Shown here one piece after another: positions 13,601 through 41,134 of a stretch of DNA of 64,000 bases (within the stretch, counting starts at the first letter, position 1; every line of letters begins with the position of its first letter). Source of the stretch: Lumbricus terrestris (Eukaryota; Annelida; Clitellata; Crassiclitellata; Lumbricidae); NCBI GenBank assembly GCA_949752735.1, contig OX457042.1, positions 21,606,743 to 21,670,742 of the forward strand, read 5' to 3'. The notes below the pieces were generated by a model. That model was not told the DNA's origin, ran no database searches, and saw only the letters and a program-made list of their open reading frames with translations. The position numbers were made by a program, and so were the translations under genes.

Positions 13601-16600
13601 GGGTTAGGGTTTCTCTTAGGGTTAGAGCTAGTGTTAGGGTTTCTCGTAGGGTTAGAGCTAGGGTTAGGGTTTCTCGTAGGGTTAGAGCTAGGGTTAGGGT
13701 TTCTCTTAGGGTTAGAGCTAGGGTTAGGGTTTCTCTTAGGGTTAGAGCTAGGGTTAGGGTTTCTCTTAGGGTTAGAGCTAGGGTTAGGGTTTCTCTTAGG
13801 GTTAGAGCTAGGGTTAGGGTTTCTCTTAGGGTTAGAGCTAGGGTTAGGGTTTCTCTTAGGGTTAGAGCTAGGGTTAGGGTTTCTCTTAGGGTTAGAGCGA
13901 GGGTTAGGGTTTCTCTTAGGGTTAGAGCTAGGGTTAGGGTTTCTCTTAGGGTTAGAGCTAGGGTTAGGGTTTCTCTTAGGGTTAGAGCTAGGGTTAGGGT
14001 TTCTCTTAGGGTTAGAGCTAGGGTTAGGGTTTCTCTTAGGGTTAGAGCTAGGGTTAGGGTTTCTCTTAGGGTTAGAGCTAGGGTTAGGGTTTCTCTTAGG
14101 GTTAGAGCTAGGGTTAGGGTTTCTCTTAGGGTTAGAGCTAGGGTTAGGGTTTCTCTTAGGGTTAGAGCTAGGGTTAGGGTTTCTCTTAGGGTTAGAGCTA
14201 GGGTTAGGGTTTCTCTTAGGGTTAGAGCTAGGGTTAGGGTTTCTCTTAGGGTTAGAGCTAGGGTTAGGGTTTCTCTTAGAGTTAGAGCTAGGGTTAGGGT
14301 TTCTCTTAGGGTTAGAGCTAGGGTTAGGGTTTCTCTTAGGGTTAGAGTTTCTCTTAGGGTTAGAGTTAGGGTTAGGGTTTCTGTTAGGGTTAGAGCTAGG
14401 GTTATGGTTTCTCTTAGGGTTATAGCTAGGGTTAGGGTTTCTCTTCGGGTTAGAGCTAGGGTTAGGGTTTCTATTCGGGTTAGAGCTAGGGTTAGGGTTT
14501 CTCTTCGGGTTAGAGCCATTTAACATGGAATAATCATATTGCTTATGTTGCTTCAAAAATAGCAAAAAATATCGGAGTAATGGCTCGAATTGCTTACATT
14601 TTACCATCTAGTATTAGGATTAAACTATACTATTTTTTAGTACATGCATATCTGTCTTATTGTAACATGGTGTAGGCTTCTACTTATGTCTCAGGATTAC
14701 ATATAGTTAATATTTTGCAAAAAAGAGCTGTACGTCTTATTGTGGGAGCTCCATATGGCTCTCACACTGCTCGCATATTCTTCAATCTTAAAATTTTATA
14801 ACTCGACCAGATAAGAACTTTCCAAATAGGAGAATTTATGTACCGGTTTGACCAAAGCCTCCTGCCATCTTTATACAAAAATTATTTTCAGTTCTCATCT
14901 CAGGTTCATTCTCATTTTACAAGATACTCTTTCTTGTATCGCCGTACTTATGCTCGCACCAACACTCGTTTTTTTTCTATTAAATCTACTGGGATCACCA
15001 CTTGGGAAAAAATTCCAAAGGAAATACGATTGTGCCCTAGTGTTTGTGTAAGTTGTGTATTTATAATTTTTAGTTTGCTATTGTATTATTATGGTTTGAT
15101 TTCTCTCTTTAACTTTCAGCTCAATCGTATCTACGTGATATTCGATGTTCCAGTTGAGTTGTCGATGATTAAAGTCTGGAATTACAGCAAAATGCCATAC
15201 CGCGGCGTCAAAGACATTGCGGTGAGTGGTGCAGATTATAATTAATTATTAGTTGTAATGTACTTAAAGTAAGGTAAAATAAAATGCAATACAGGCTAAG
15301 GTAATGCAAACGGTGCATTCAGATGTAGTATGAGTAGGGGTCGACCAGTATGAGAATTGTAGAAAAATAAATGGGGGATCATTGGAATGTGCAATGAAGA
15401 CTTTACTATGGGTCATAAGAAAGGCTAGAGGGTTGAACAGCTCAACGTCGGACAATTCTCACCCAGGGTGGGACATGATAAGGTTTGAATTAAGTTGAAG
15501 CATTGTCAGAGTTACCATTAAATTAGAGTTTGAGTTAAGGCAAATTATGATGTATGGTAATGTATTAGCTCTTGTAAATTATGAGGTATGGTAATGTATT
15601 AGCTCTTGTAACATATGCATTAAATTAAGGTTTGGTAGAAATTAAGATAGGATAAAGTACGACTTCAGGAAAGACGAGGTATGACTTATTGGCGAACATG
15701 AGTTGGGGTGAATCGGTTATGTTGAGTCATGAACTGTGGTATGGTATGAATTATGGTAATGTATAAGTTTAGATGAGTTAAGGCGAGTTAACTTTGGGTA
15801 GCATGTCCACTTGAGTGAAGTTTGGCTTACGTTTTGGTTTCCAGTTGCTGGTTGACGATCTCCTCGTTTATAACGGAACCGTAGACATGGTTCCAGTCTA
15901 TGCCACTGGTATCCTGCCAAACGTCTCTGTACCTCAGAAGTACCATACCATACTCTTCACAAACGACAAGGCCATCATGCAGGATGTCAAGCATACAGTC
16001 ATGAGGTGAGCCAAGGATGCTCTTATGCTCACTCGCTTCATCATCACCATCATCAACGTCATTATCGGTCTCGTACTGTAATTGTAGCAACTTGTTATTT
16101 CTCTTTACACTCACGTCATCATGCAGCATCATGCTTTGTAGGTGATTGGGTCATACAATACAATACAATGCAATGAGTCATTTATACCGTGCTTTAACAA
16201 AACAAGTCTTGCACAAGAACGCGTGGCGTGTAGGTGATTGGGTCATCTGCCTGGAATTTCATTTCTTCAGGGTTGGCTATGATGCCCCTCTGGATCTGCA
16301 TATCCTTCTGGCTGGGTAGCGATAAGCACTCTCAATCACACTTGGAAACTGTTTTATTTGCAGGTACTAGGCTGGGAATGCTTCTGAGCTCATTTCTTCA
16401 GGGTTGGCTATATGAATTCTTTGAATGAATGAGTATGAAAGAATGAATGAATGAATGAATGAATGAGTGAGTGAGTGGGTGCGTGAGTGAATGAATGAAT
16501 GAATGAATGAATGAATGAATGAATGAATGAATGAATGAATGAATGAATGAATGAATGAATGAATGAACCAGTATCAAGTGAATCAGATCAAATCACATGA

Positions 16601-17824
16601 CTTCCATCAGAGTCCCTCTGATTAGGCATGCTTTAGAAATTTACTGAAAGAATGATTTCTTGAAAATATAAAGACGATTTATAAATGTAAGAAAATTACG
16701 GTAAGGTAAGGTACAATGAAGTAGGGTATTCAGTCATTTTTCACATGCACCTTTCAACTTTAGTTTGAAAAAAGATGGCTCTGGAATTTGAGGATTTTTC
16801 AAATGAAAAGCAAAACCAGTATTATAGCAGACAGCATTCTCACATGCAGATATTTTCTGTCTTTTAGAAACCAAGCAACTGAGCAAGAAGTCCAGCTGAC
16901 GAATGACCATCAGGTCGTGGCAGTAAATCACAAGCGGTCAGCAAAACCCGTCGACCAAGGTAATTTCAGACAAGTATTAAAACGAAACACAAACACACAC
17001 GCACACACAGCCACAAATACTTTAAATTAAGAAATTGTCAATATTCACTGTTTCACAATGAGGCGATGTAGGCTGCTATTAACGCCGTTTATTGCAGACT
17101 GTCTGTTCTGTTATTAGTTAAGATTTTTGTCTTCTGTAATTTGCATTCTTGTGAATTGTTTCAATTGCATAAATGTACACTGTAACCGGTTGCGGTTTGT
17201 CAAGTGGATTGTTTCAATAAAGAAAATATTATTGTTGTTATCACTTCTTTGCGAAACACTGAATATTGACAATTTACTGCAGGTAGTACAATGTGACATC
17301 CAATCTAATCTGTAAACTTGTTCAGCATTGTTTTGTTATTGCACTTTGTGTGCTATCGATCTATAGTTGCTTTTAAGCATACCTGCATTCCAGAAACGCA
17401 TCTCATCAGTCTGGGAGGCCTTTGAGACCAGAAAAATGCAAACGAAATGGTAAATTGTAGGGTACGGGGCCAGTGATTGAGAAAGAACTGGGAACACAAT
17501 GTTCTGGCTGAGTATGTGTAATAAGAGTGAGGTCATCCTGTAAGTGAGTGCAATAAATTATTTGTTCATCAGAGGGTAAACAAAACTAGAAAAGAAAAGT
17601 CCATTTTCTGTGCGCATGTCACCAGAAGTTGAAGACCATTCTTTTCTATTATAAATTGACGGGCCAGGCGCATATCTGAAGAGGTTTTTAATATGGCGGC
17701 ATTAAATAAATGCGATTTAATACTAAAATGCAAACATGTAATTATATTGTTTCTGTTATGCACAGCTTTGCGACCAACGACCAGCGTCCCGGCTCATATG
17801 AAAAGATCGAATCGACACAGATGA
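226..17824 (+). CDS. KATNIP: KATNIP (katanin-interacting protein), C-terminal 18 exons; 5' part outside window
   Basis: KATNIP is a ciliary-base and microtubule protein that binds katanin. Exons read by eye: 226-293, 573-758, 1454-1541, 2397-2538, 3539-3736, 4835-4972, 6051-6188, 6539-6662, 7305-7482, 8863-9028, 10070-10227, 10944-11008, 11442-11552, 12361-12500, 15120-15221, 15845-16005, 16868-16959, 17766-17824 (TGA). Every junction has AG/GT and compatible phase, giving 2314 nt or about 770 residues. Diagnostic stretches are STWGDKHYVGLNGIEVF, LIDGVNDTQDGRHMWLAP and RIWNYNKSPEDTYRG, which match the conserved DUF4457 region of vertebrate KATNIP from memory. The end (ALRPTTSVPAH then a basic tail) also resembles the vertebrate C-terminus. 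The first two exons are the least certain; they were placed by phase and by the motif KSLEESW. Five of the 17 donors read GTCAGT or a similar +3 C form. No frameshift or stop was seen. Confidence 0.93.
1575..1640. repeat. ATC trinucleotide microsatellite
   Basis: A run of CAT/ATC repeats with a few ATT interruptions, in a KATNIP intron. Confidence 0.95.
1891..2028. mobile_element. hAT-like MITE, 138 bp
   Basis: CAGGGCTGAAAGTG at the left end is matched by its exact complement at the right (14/14). Flanks CTTAGATA and CTTAGATC are an 8-bp target duplication with one change. The interior has no ORF. CAGGG ends with an 8-bp duplication fit the hAT superfamily. Confidence 0.85.
3393..4240. repeat. 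Direct repeat of about 110 bp flanking a KATNIP exon
   Basis: About 3393-3503 and 4133-4240 are nearly identical, both starting at CATTTCATCTTGTAGGATC and running through TTGGCCACCATAAACTGAT. KATNIP exon 3539-3736 and the 24-bp array lie between the copies. Confidence 0.85.
3805..4136. repeat. 24-bp tandem array, about 13 copies
   Basis: The unit contains CATCTGGTAGAATCATCCGA plus ATTGT. Copies differ by single changes (AGAATC or AGGATC). The period is a multiple of three and the unit has no stop in several frames, so spurious ORFs run through it on both strands. Confidence 0.95.
5239..5561. mobile_element. hAT-like MITE, 323 bp
   Basis: Left end CAGAGGCGTAGCGAC pairs with the complement of the right end, CAGGGCCGTAGCAAC (12/15). 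A perfect 8-bp target duplication TCAATGGG lies at 5231-5238 and 5562-5569. Both subterminal zones are G/C-rich; there is no ORF. Confidence 0.9.
7544..7949 (-). mobile_element. tRNA-derived SINE interrupted by a MITE
   Basis: Read on the minus strand it begins GGTGCGGTGGTGTAGTGGTG (A-box region), then GGTTCGAATCC (B box, 7886-7896), the central GGACCTTGGGCAAG-like core, and the tail GAGCGCCTCTGAGTAG then CTTGAAGGGGCGCTATAAC. The tail is split by the MITE at 7581-7758. Confidence 0.85.
7581..7758. mobile_element. hAT-like MITE, 178 bp, nested in the SINE
   Basis: Left end CAGTGCCTAAAGTGTG pairs with the complement of the right end, CAGGGCTTAAAGTGTG (14/16). The target duplication CCTTCAAG is perfect at 7573-7580 and 7759-7766 and is itself SINE tail sequence. 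The interior repeats AAGTGCCTGGACGCC three times. A partial copy of the family is at 19580-19735. Confidence 0.92.
8003..8142. mobile_element. hAT-like MITE, 140 bp
   Basis: Left end CAGTGGTGGCGCTAG pairs with the complement of the right end, CAGTGGCGGCGCCAG (13/15). The 8-bp target duplication TACCCATT is perfect on both sides. The interior has a GGGGGGC/GCCCCCC palindrome. Confidence 0.92.
8460..8625 (+). mobile_element. Degraded LINE 3' fragment
   Basis: TAGAATGACCTTCCCCTG resembles the WN-LP motif region at the end of LINE reverse transcriptases with Trp changed to stop. It is followed by a CTTGAAGATCTTTCTCTTT (LK.FLF-like) word and a GAAGTGCTT tail. Weak on its own, but it matches the layout of the clearer copies at 9530-9690 and 35690-35900. 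Confidence 0.4.
8627..8823. repeat. TTAGATAAGA decamer array
   Basis: Decamer repeat with ATTAGATGAG variants, in two blocks separated by ACCATGCGTCA, which occurs again at the right edge. It ends 40 bp before KATNIP exon 8863-9028. Confidence 0.9.
9294..9395. mobile_element. Possible small inverted-repeat element
   Basis: CAGTGGTTAAAGTGG at the left and CCCACTTTAAACTCC at the right face each other across a perfect GTGGGAACG/CCGTTCCCAC palindrome. No clean target duplication seen. Confidence 0.4.
9530..9690 (+). mobile_element. LINE 3' fragment with a SINE-like tail
   Basis: Reads TWNRLPVALHL, then FFSSLKTVLFSRGW, typical of the last residues of CR1/Jockey-type reverse transcriptases. It is followed by GGAGTGCTTCTGAGTAGATG and CTTGAAGGAGTGCTAT. 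The last part matches the 3' tail of the local SINE family. Confidence 0.7.
9733..9884 (-). mobile_element. SINE fragment (tail and core, no tRNA head)
   Basis: Contains the complement of the SINE tail (GTTATAGCGCCCTTCAAGC, CTCAGAGGCACTCCCGAC) and the core GGACTTGCCCAAGGTCC. It stops before the B box. Confidence 0.8.
10797..10935. repeat. 28-bp tandem repeat (about five copies) abutting a KATNIP acceptor
   Basis: The unit is ACCTGCATTACCTTTGGATA plus TGTTTTTT. The last copy merges into TTTTTTGTTTCAG, the acceptor of exon 10944-11008, and so supplies its pyrimidine tract. Confidence 0.9.
12597..12916. mobile_element. hAT-like MITE, 320 bp
   Basis: CAGGGCTGTACTCA and its exact complement bound the element (14/14). 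Flanks GTCTAATT and, two bases beyond the right end, CTCTAATT suggest an imperfect 8-bp duplication. The interior repeats GCGTATACTCACCTC and shares GATGACTAAAAAAGTCGTCA with the patch at 19310-19580. Confidence 0.85.
13262..14516. repeat. Telomere-like 30-bp higher-order array, about 42 copies
   Basis: Each 30-bp unit is exactly five hexamers: two exact TTAGGG and the variants TTAGAG, CTAGGG and TTTCTC. Copies are almost identical over the first 1 kb. The last few units are more variable, with a CTTCGGG variant and a shortened unit near 14341. The array sits in the KATNIP intron 12501-15119. It has no stop in several frames, so long ORFs on both strands are artefacts. Confidence 0.97.
14526..15045 (+). 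pseudogene. LINE reverse-transcriptase C-terminal fragment, broken
   Basis: One frame reads WNNHIAYVASKIAKNIGVMA, then ILPSSIRIKLYYFLVHAYLS, YCNMV, a TAG where Trp is expected, then ILQKRAVRLIVGAP. A TAA follows, then RTFQIGEFMYRF and ITTWEKIPKEIR. This is the thumb and C-terminus of a Jockey/CR1-type LINE with two in-frame stops. It starts within 10 bp of the telomere-like array and ends about 75 bp before the next KATNIP exon. Confidence 0.85.
15351..15461. mobile_element. TGAGAATTG-family inverted-repeat element
   Basis: TGAGAATTGT faces its exact complement ACAATTCTCA across 111 bp, and GAAAAATAAATGGGGG resembles the copy at 45127-45248. It lies in a KATNIP intron. Confidence 0.6.
16230..16430 (+). 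mobile_element. Degraded LINE 3' fragment
   Basis: CTTGGAAACTGTTTTATTTG (LETVLF) followed by GGGAATGCTTCTGAGCTC and TTGGCTATATGAA echoes the order at 9530-9690. The segment ATTTCTTCAGGGTTGGCTAT occurs twice, at about 16260 and 16393. Confidence 0.45.
16436..16567. repeat. GAAT tetranucleotide microsatellite
   Basis: GAAT repeats with a short GAGT-rich interruption, in the KATNIP intron after exon 15845-16005. It starts directly at the end of the LINE fragment and may be an expanded LINE tail. Confidence 0.95.
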
Positions 17825-18335
17825 AAAAGCGTGCTTCATCTTCGTTGTCATCATCATCATCGTCATCATTTTCACCATATCATCATTGTTGTCACCATCC
17901 TTCATCATCTTTGTGATCATTATTGAAGAGTCATCATCATCATCATTGTTGTTGTTGTCATCATTGTGGTCAACCTCATTGTTACGCTAACTGTTGAAGC
18001 CATCCATAGACTCAGATTAAAACATTGTGACTGTTCAGTAAATCAGTTCCATAGCACATGCACTGCTATTTCAACGGAAAATTTCCACAAGGATTCTTTA
18101 TTATGTTGGAGCATTTGCAGAGATAATTTTCTTGACCTCTCGTAGTACCATTGTACCGGTACATGTTTTCTTTGCAGACGGTATCTCCTGCAGACTCTTT
18201 CCATGCACAGTATTGGCACCCTATTTAGTGTTGTGTTTATTTATAATAACTTGAGCTTCATAACTTGTCTTGCCAGAATAACAATAAGAATAACAATAAG
18301 AATAACCTAATAAGAATGATATTAATAAGAGTAAG

Positions 18336-18484
18336 AATAAAGGTTGGGATGCCAGCCATAAGCAAACTGTTGCTTTGCACTTTGATAGCACATTTAACAT
18401 GATTACAGTTGCATTAATTTGCAGTAACTATAGTGATTTACGTTTTATTTTAACAAATAATGTAATAATGTTGATAACAATAAA
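18336..18484 (+). terminator. Candidate KATNIP poly(A) signals
   Basis: AATAAA occurs at 18336-18341 and again at 18479-18484, about 0.5 and 0.65 kb after the KATNIP stop. The UTR between holds CAT/TCA microsatellite (17840-17950). Which signal is used cannot be told from sequence. Confidence 0.45.
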
Positions 18485-20259
18485 AAGCACCACTCTCAGT
18501 TGGCAAGGCGCACAAGTCATATGTGTGTATAAGTAAGTAAGTAAGTAAGTAAGTATATACTTTAATGGACCGCCTGCAAACGCACTGCGGGAACATCAAT
18601 CAGTTATGAACAATTTAACAATGAATATACACACACATAACTAAATAATCAATAGGCCTAATAAAGTAAGTGAAAATGCAGTTAATCTCATTGTTACATA
18701 AAGTAAAATTGTATGTATGTGCATTATGTTATAGCACCCTTTTAAAATCTGCTCGGAAGCGCTCCCGACTACAGTGCAAACACTGAATTGGAATTTCACG
18801 CCAAAGCGCTGAGCAATTGCGAGTGAAGGACTTGCCCACGGTCTCTACGAGGCGACCTGAGATGGATTCGAATGTATTTATATGTGTATGTTGTACCGCT
18901 CAGTGCAATTTCCATTCAATAGCACTCCAGTCCGATTATCCCATGAGAAGAGAAGTGTAGGAACAGATCCAGAACGAATGGAAAAATAGAACAGGAGGGG
19001 AGGTCATATATATAAAATTATATATATATATATAATTTTATATATATATTTATATATTTATATTCAGCCATAGTGGGCCTGATGAGTAGTAGCCTTGAAG
19101 GGACACTTTAGATATTTCTGTAATGAATGAATGAGCGCATATATATATATATTTATATATATATATATATGCATATTATACTGTATATTGGCATTGCGTT
19201 GACAATGCCAAGGGTCTGATCTCAATATTGTTACAAATAGAGAAGCTTTTAAATGATGCTTCAGTACCGTCTATTATACTATATGCTTAGGCTACTCACA
19301 GTGATTACATGGGCGGAGACCTAGAGGGGGACAGGGGGACGGATGGAAGTGTTGGGGGGGCGGCCCATGCATTTGTTCCCCCCAACAATAGTTGAGCGTC
19401 AAGACTAAAAAAGGTCGTCAACTTTTTTGGCGGCGAAAACAGAAAAATTTCGTCGAGATTTGGCCGGATGACTAAAAAAAGTCATCAACTTTTTGGGCGG
19501 CGAAAATAAAAGTTTTTTCGAGATTTCGCCGGTCGTCAGAAATTTTTCGGAAAATCTCGCGTCTTTCCGTCTTCCCTATGAGTGATTAAAGTGTGGAAAA
19601 ATAAGTGCCTGGGCGCCCTTGCCTTTCCAGAAGAAGTGCCTGGACGCGCTTACCTTTTCAGGTTGTGCTGGCCAATAAGTGGCAGGACGGCGTCGTTCAT
19701 ATTTTAAAATAAGTGCATGGACGCCTTGGCTACTGGTCACATTCTGACTCGTTAACACCTTCTCTTCTGCTAGTGTTTATGTGCATAGGCCTTCATAGAG
19801 GGGTTTTACTTCTTATAATCTTCACATAAAATTGGCCAATGCTACGTGCGTAGGCTTATGCATGTTTACAAGCTGACCATATTATTAGGGCCTATGCACG
19901 CAAGTAGGGTTCTATAGTAGTAATATCTTTGGTAGTAGTGTTAAAAAAATCTTGCACGAAATTTAAGCGCTTAACAGCTAGAAGAGTCTAATCTATACTC
20001 ATAACAAATCTTAAACAAATAAGTCTTGAGGTTTTTCACATATGACAGTGTTTTTTCCAAATGGCTTTTATAGGTAATCGCTGAATTTAAAAAAAATAGT
20101 GTATAGCACATATGCAAACTGCTACTCATTTACTTAATGATTTGCGGGCACGTCCATCACAACATTAGGACGGAAGTTGTACGGCCATGCTAGCGTAAAA
20201 ACGTAGCCCTAGTTTATGATGTTCGGAAGAAAACGCACCATAATCACTAACAAATTTTT
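18485..20259. other. KATNIP-GGA intergenic region, no gene seen
   Basis: Contains an AAGT microsatellite (about 18531-18556), a minus-strand SINE fragment (18711-18872), TA-rich runs (19008-19170), and a transposon-like patch with repeated GTCGTCAAC/GACTAAAAAA motifs (19310-19580). A partial copy of the MITE described at 7581-7758 follows (19580-19735). The last few hundred bases before the GGA ATG are presumably its promoter. Confidence 0.6.
18711..18872 (-). mobile_element. SINE fragment
   Basis: Complement of tail and core with GCAATTGCGAGTGAAGGACT and the start of the B box (GGATTCGAA). The tRNA head is truncated. Confidence 0.75.
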
Positions 20260-20269
20260 GTCACGTGAT
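20260..20269 (+). promoter_or_regulatory. Palindromic E-box, CLEAR-like, upstream of GGA
   Basis: GTCACGTGAT lies 22 bp before the GGA start codon. It matches the CLEAR consensus GTCACGTGAC, bound by TFEB/MITF-type bHLH-ZIP factors at lysosomal genes, in 9 of 10 positions. A GGA adaptor carries lysosomal hydrolase receptors, so the context fits. USF or MAX/MYC factors could bind the same core. Confidence 0.45.
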
Positions 20270-20291
20270 ATGTGTCGCTGAGCAAGGAAAC

Positions 20292-38015
<17,724 letters not shown>

Positions 38016-41000
38016 TTGCGATGATGCTTCTATGTTAATTGAAAGAAGTGACATCATGACGATTGTCATCATCATCATCTTTTTCATCGTCGTCATCATC
38101 ATCATTGTTACATCATTCTGATCTGTGGCTGTAGTGACATTGTGCTTGAGGATTCATGCATTGCAGGGCAACTGGCGCATTTAGGTTGAACTACAATGTG
38201 ATTGACCTCTGATATGCGTGCAAGATGCGTAGCATTGGCATCAGGAACGTTCAGCTACAGGACGTTTGCCTGTAATGGTGGTTTAATCTGCAACCAGTTT
38301 GCATGCTAGGGATTAAAATGCAGCAGCGGTTCAAACTGAACATATATAAATGATTAAATTATAGTTGCTCTCTCTCTCTCTCCTTGTCTGCTTACTTTTG
38401 CATTTCTTCAGTGATGTGTTGTTCATGCGTAATTTCCAGCATATGCTTCCAAATGGCAAAGTTGCTCCTTGCTTTGCCAGTTGAATAAGATGATGGAAAT
38501 TCTTATGCAGCAGTGATCAGATTTTTTTATTGTCAAACGTTGACACCTGTGGTCAGCCATTTAAAATTAAATACTATATGCGCACATCTGTAGGTTTATA
38601 TGCAACCTTTTACGGACTCTTGTAAGGACTTGAAAGTGCGCCTCTGAACTGTGGTAAATTCAAGTTGTATGTGTGTATATATATCGTTTAATACAGCACT
38701 TTCTAAGTGTCTCTTAAAACGCAGTGCTCAATAGATAACGAACATTTGACGATATGATTGGACCAACTGTCACATGTGCGTTTTGATTGAGGTGTTTACG
38801 TTACGTTGTATTATGTTACCTTGATGTGACTACAGTGATGTTGATGCATAGTGTGGAAAATGTCTACCCAAGTATGAGGATTCATTTCTGTTATTTATTT
38901 GACCACACTTTCTTTTTATGATATCAAAAAATAAGTTCTGTTGATGCGTATTAGAAGCAGATGTGGTGTTTTGTTTAAGAATTTAAGGAACTGTTGAATT
39001 GATGAGAGGGAGGGTTGATAAATACAGCCGGCTGAATAGCGAATAGTCGCTTTATTTGGAAGTATGAACCCGCTAAAATACACAGCACCCTAAGGAAATG
39101 GAGGATATCGGAGCTTTGTTTCCGCTGGATAATGGATATTGGATGATGATGTGTCTTGATTGTTTATGGTGCAATTGTTGCGTGGTCAACATGGTGGCCA
39201 GTTGCTTAAACGTTTGCTCTCTAATTGAGTATTAGGGACAGACTGTTGTTACTTTAAGCATTATGAAGGTGCTGTATATATGGTCTTGCTGTCGAATTGG
39301 CCATTTTGCTTCTGGATGTGGACTTGAAGTCCGAGTCATCTTATATAAGAATGACAATTTCTTCGCAGTGTGCATGTGTCTGCTTATTTTTTAAAATAAG
39401 TTTTGCAAATTCATCGTAAAACTTGCGGAGCAGAGTGTTAATTATCGCTTGAAATGTTCTGAATGGTCATGAGAAGACAAACTTCGCTTCATAGAGTCTG
39501 GACTGGTTCTTGTCTTTTGAGATTGTGTGGTTTATTCACACTGGGTGCAGTCACGTTCCTTTAACTTCTGTGCCTGACGTTCTGTTCCTGGTGCGACTTT
39601 TGGATTTGGCAAAGTGTATTATATCCCCAGTGACTACCGTAATTATATCTGAGGTTACTTATTTCCGATTGTATGAAATCATGATATTGGTTGGGTCTAG
39701 GTCCTGCCTGGCTGCATGCCTTGGATATGGAAGATCACCTGACTTGCATCCAGCATGGATATTAGAAGATGTCATTAGACGTAAATTCCAGCATTTATAA
39801 GTGGTACTTTAATAATACATACATACTTGCATTCATGCTGAGTACATACATATGTACATGCATTACAGCACATTTGAGAAATACATGACTTAAAAGGCAC
39901 TATACGTAGATTCTGCTTTGATAGTAACATTCATCCACGCATCCGCTATGATTCGATTGCTTGTAGATCTGATCATTGATGTGGTGTTTTAAGAACCTGC
40001 AGAGGCGCTGTGTAGTCAGAGTGAGCAACGGACCACGTTACGTTATGACCGTTTTTCTGCCGCCTTCTGGACCATTTCTGTTTCCTGTTTGTCGAATCGT
40101 TTTTGCTTTTGGTGTTGCGTAGGCCATCGTGACAGTGCAAGGTCATTACCTTCGTGATCGGTACGATATGTTTTGCATTTCTGGTGTTTAGACTGCATCA
40201 ATGTCTGTATCTAATGGGTTCATGTATAAAAAGGCAACGTTCAGGTACTGTGCGTTCTAATGATTTTCGATGTTTTTGCTGTGAACATGATTTGTGATGA
40301 ACTGTGTGGTGTTATATTCGAACTCGGTCTGTCCAACTATGGCTCGAAGATGCAAGTGTTCATCAGATTTTGTTGGAATTGTGTTTCTCCAAGATGAAAT
40401 TTAAACAATTTGTCAAAAATAATGTTTTGTTTGAGTTGTGACTAGGGTTTTGTTGGAGTTTTAACGGCCCAGCAAAAAGCTTTTGAATTAATTTTTGCAA
40501 CAAATGACTTTTAATGGAAGTTGTAAAACTAATGAGTGTTTTTTATAATGAGCAAAAACTTGGAAGACATTGGTTTTTGGTTGCAATTGATGAATAAGGC
40601 CATACGCAGGGTCTGTTATTTTAAACAGGAAAATAGGTAGTCTTTAACCTAACAGCAGGGCTTCTTCACTCACTAGTAATTCAGTCTTTGGAACTATTTA
40701 GGATGGCAAGAAGTGTTTTTGTGTTTTTGTATCTGATCATTTATGTAGTGCATTTTTCATGACCTATGCAGGGTCAAATGCATGTGCAGTTAAGGTATGT
40801 GGCACTGGTGTTGCCTTGATCTGTTGTCATTGTCTTGCAAAGGGGATGAGTTTTTGAAATAGGTTTGAGCAAGATAGGTGGACAGACATTTTCCAACAGA
40901 GATTGAGAGAGGGAGAAGAGATAGATATCGGACATATTTTTGTGATTTTTCTGCGAGCGTTGCTTCGGTTGAGTTGTTGAAATTCGATATCATTCGCTGT

Positions 41001-41134
41001 GTTTTTACATTAATTTTGTAAATATTGCTAACATCAATTGTAAACTTATGAAGTTCTCGAAAACCAGTTTAACAACAACAACAGAGTGTAGCAGAACGGC
41101 TTGGCTGACATCAAGATTAACAATAAATAATAAA
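38016..41134 (+). other. GGA 3' flank, probable long 3' UTR
   Basis: No convincing coding sequence. It holds CAT/GTC microsatellite near 38070-38110. The first tight AATAAA pair I see is 41122-41127 and 41129-41134, followed by a T/GT-rich stretch that suits cleavage. A 3.1-kb UTR is long, so the true end may use a variant signal earlier. Confidence 0.4.

Larger units (their letters stand above)
10944..16005 (+). other. KATNIP: KATNIP module 3, five exons
   Basis: Exons 10944-11008, 11442-11552, 12361-12500, 15120-15221 and 15845-16005 give PCGF/IYQLQLLSSWGD, YYLGLNGLEFY, then DKLIDGVNDTQDGRHMWLAP, then KVWNYSKMPYRGVKDIA and LLVDDLLVYNG. The Phe of PCGF is split T/TC, and this choice restores the conserved spacing to SSWGD. 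The intron at 12501-15119 is the longest in this gene. It holds a MITE, a telomere-like array and a LINE fragment. Confidence 0.87.

Noticed and set aside
13179..14607. ORFs of 260-470 codons on both strands with LTLRE-, NPNPSSN- or RVRARV-type repeats
   Set aside because: They arise because the 30-bp telomere-like unit is a multiple of three without stops. Several frames on both strands are open at once, which real coding sequence would not show.
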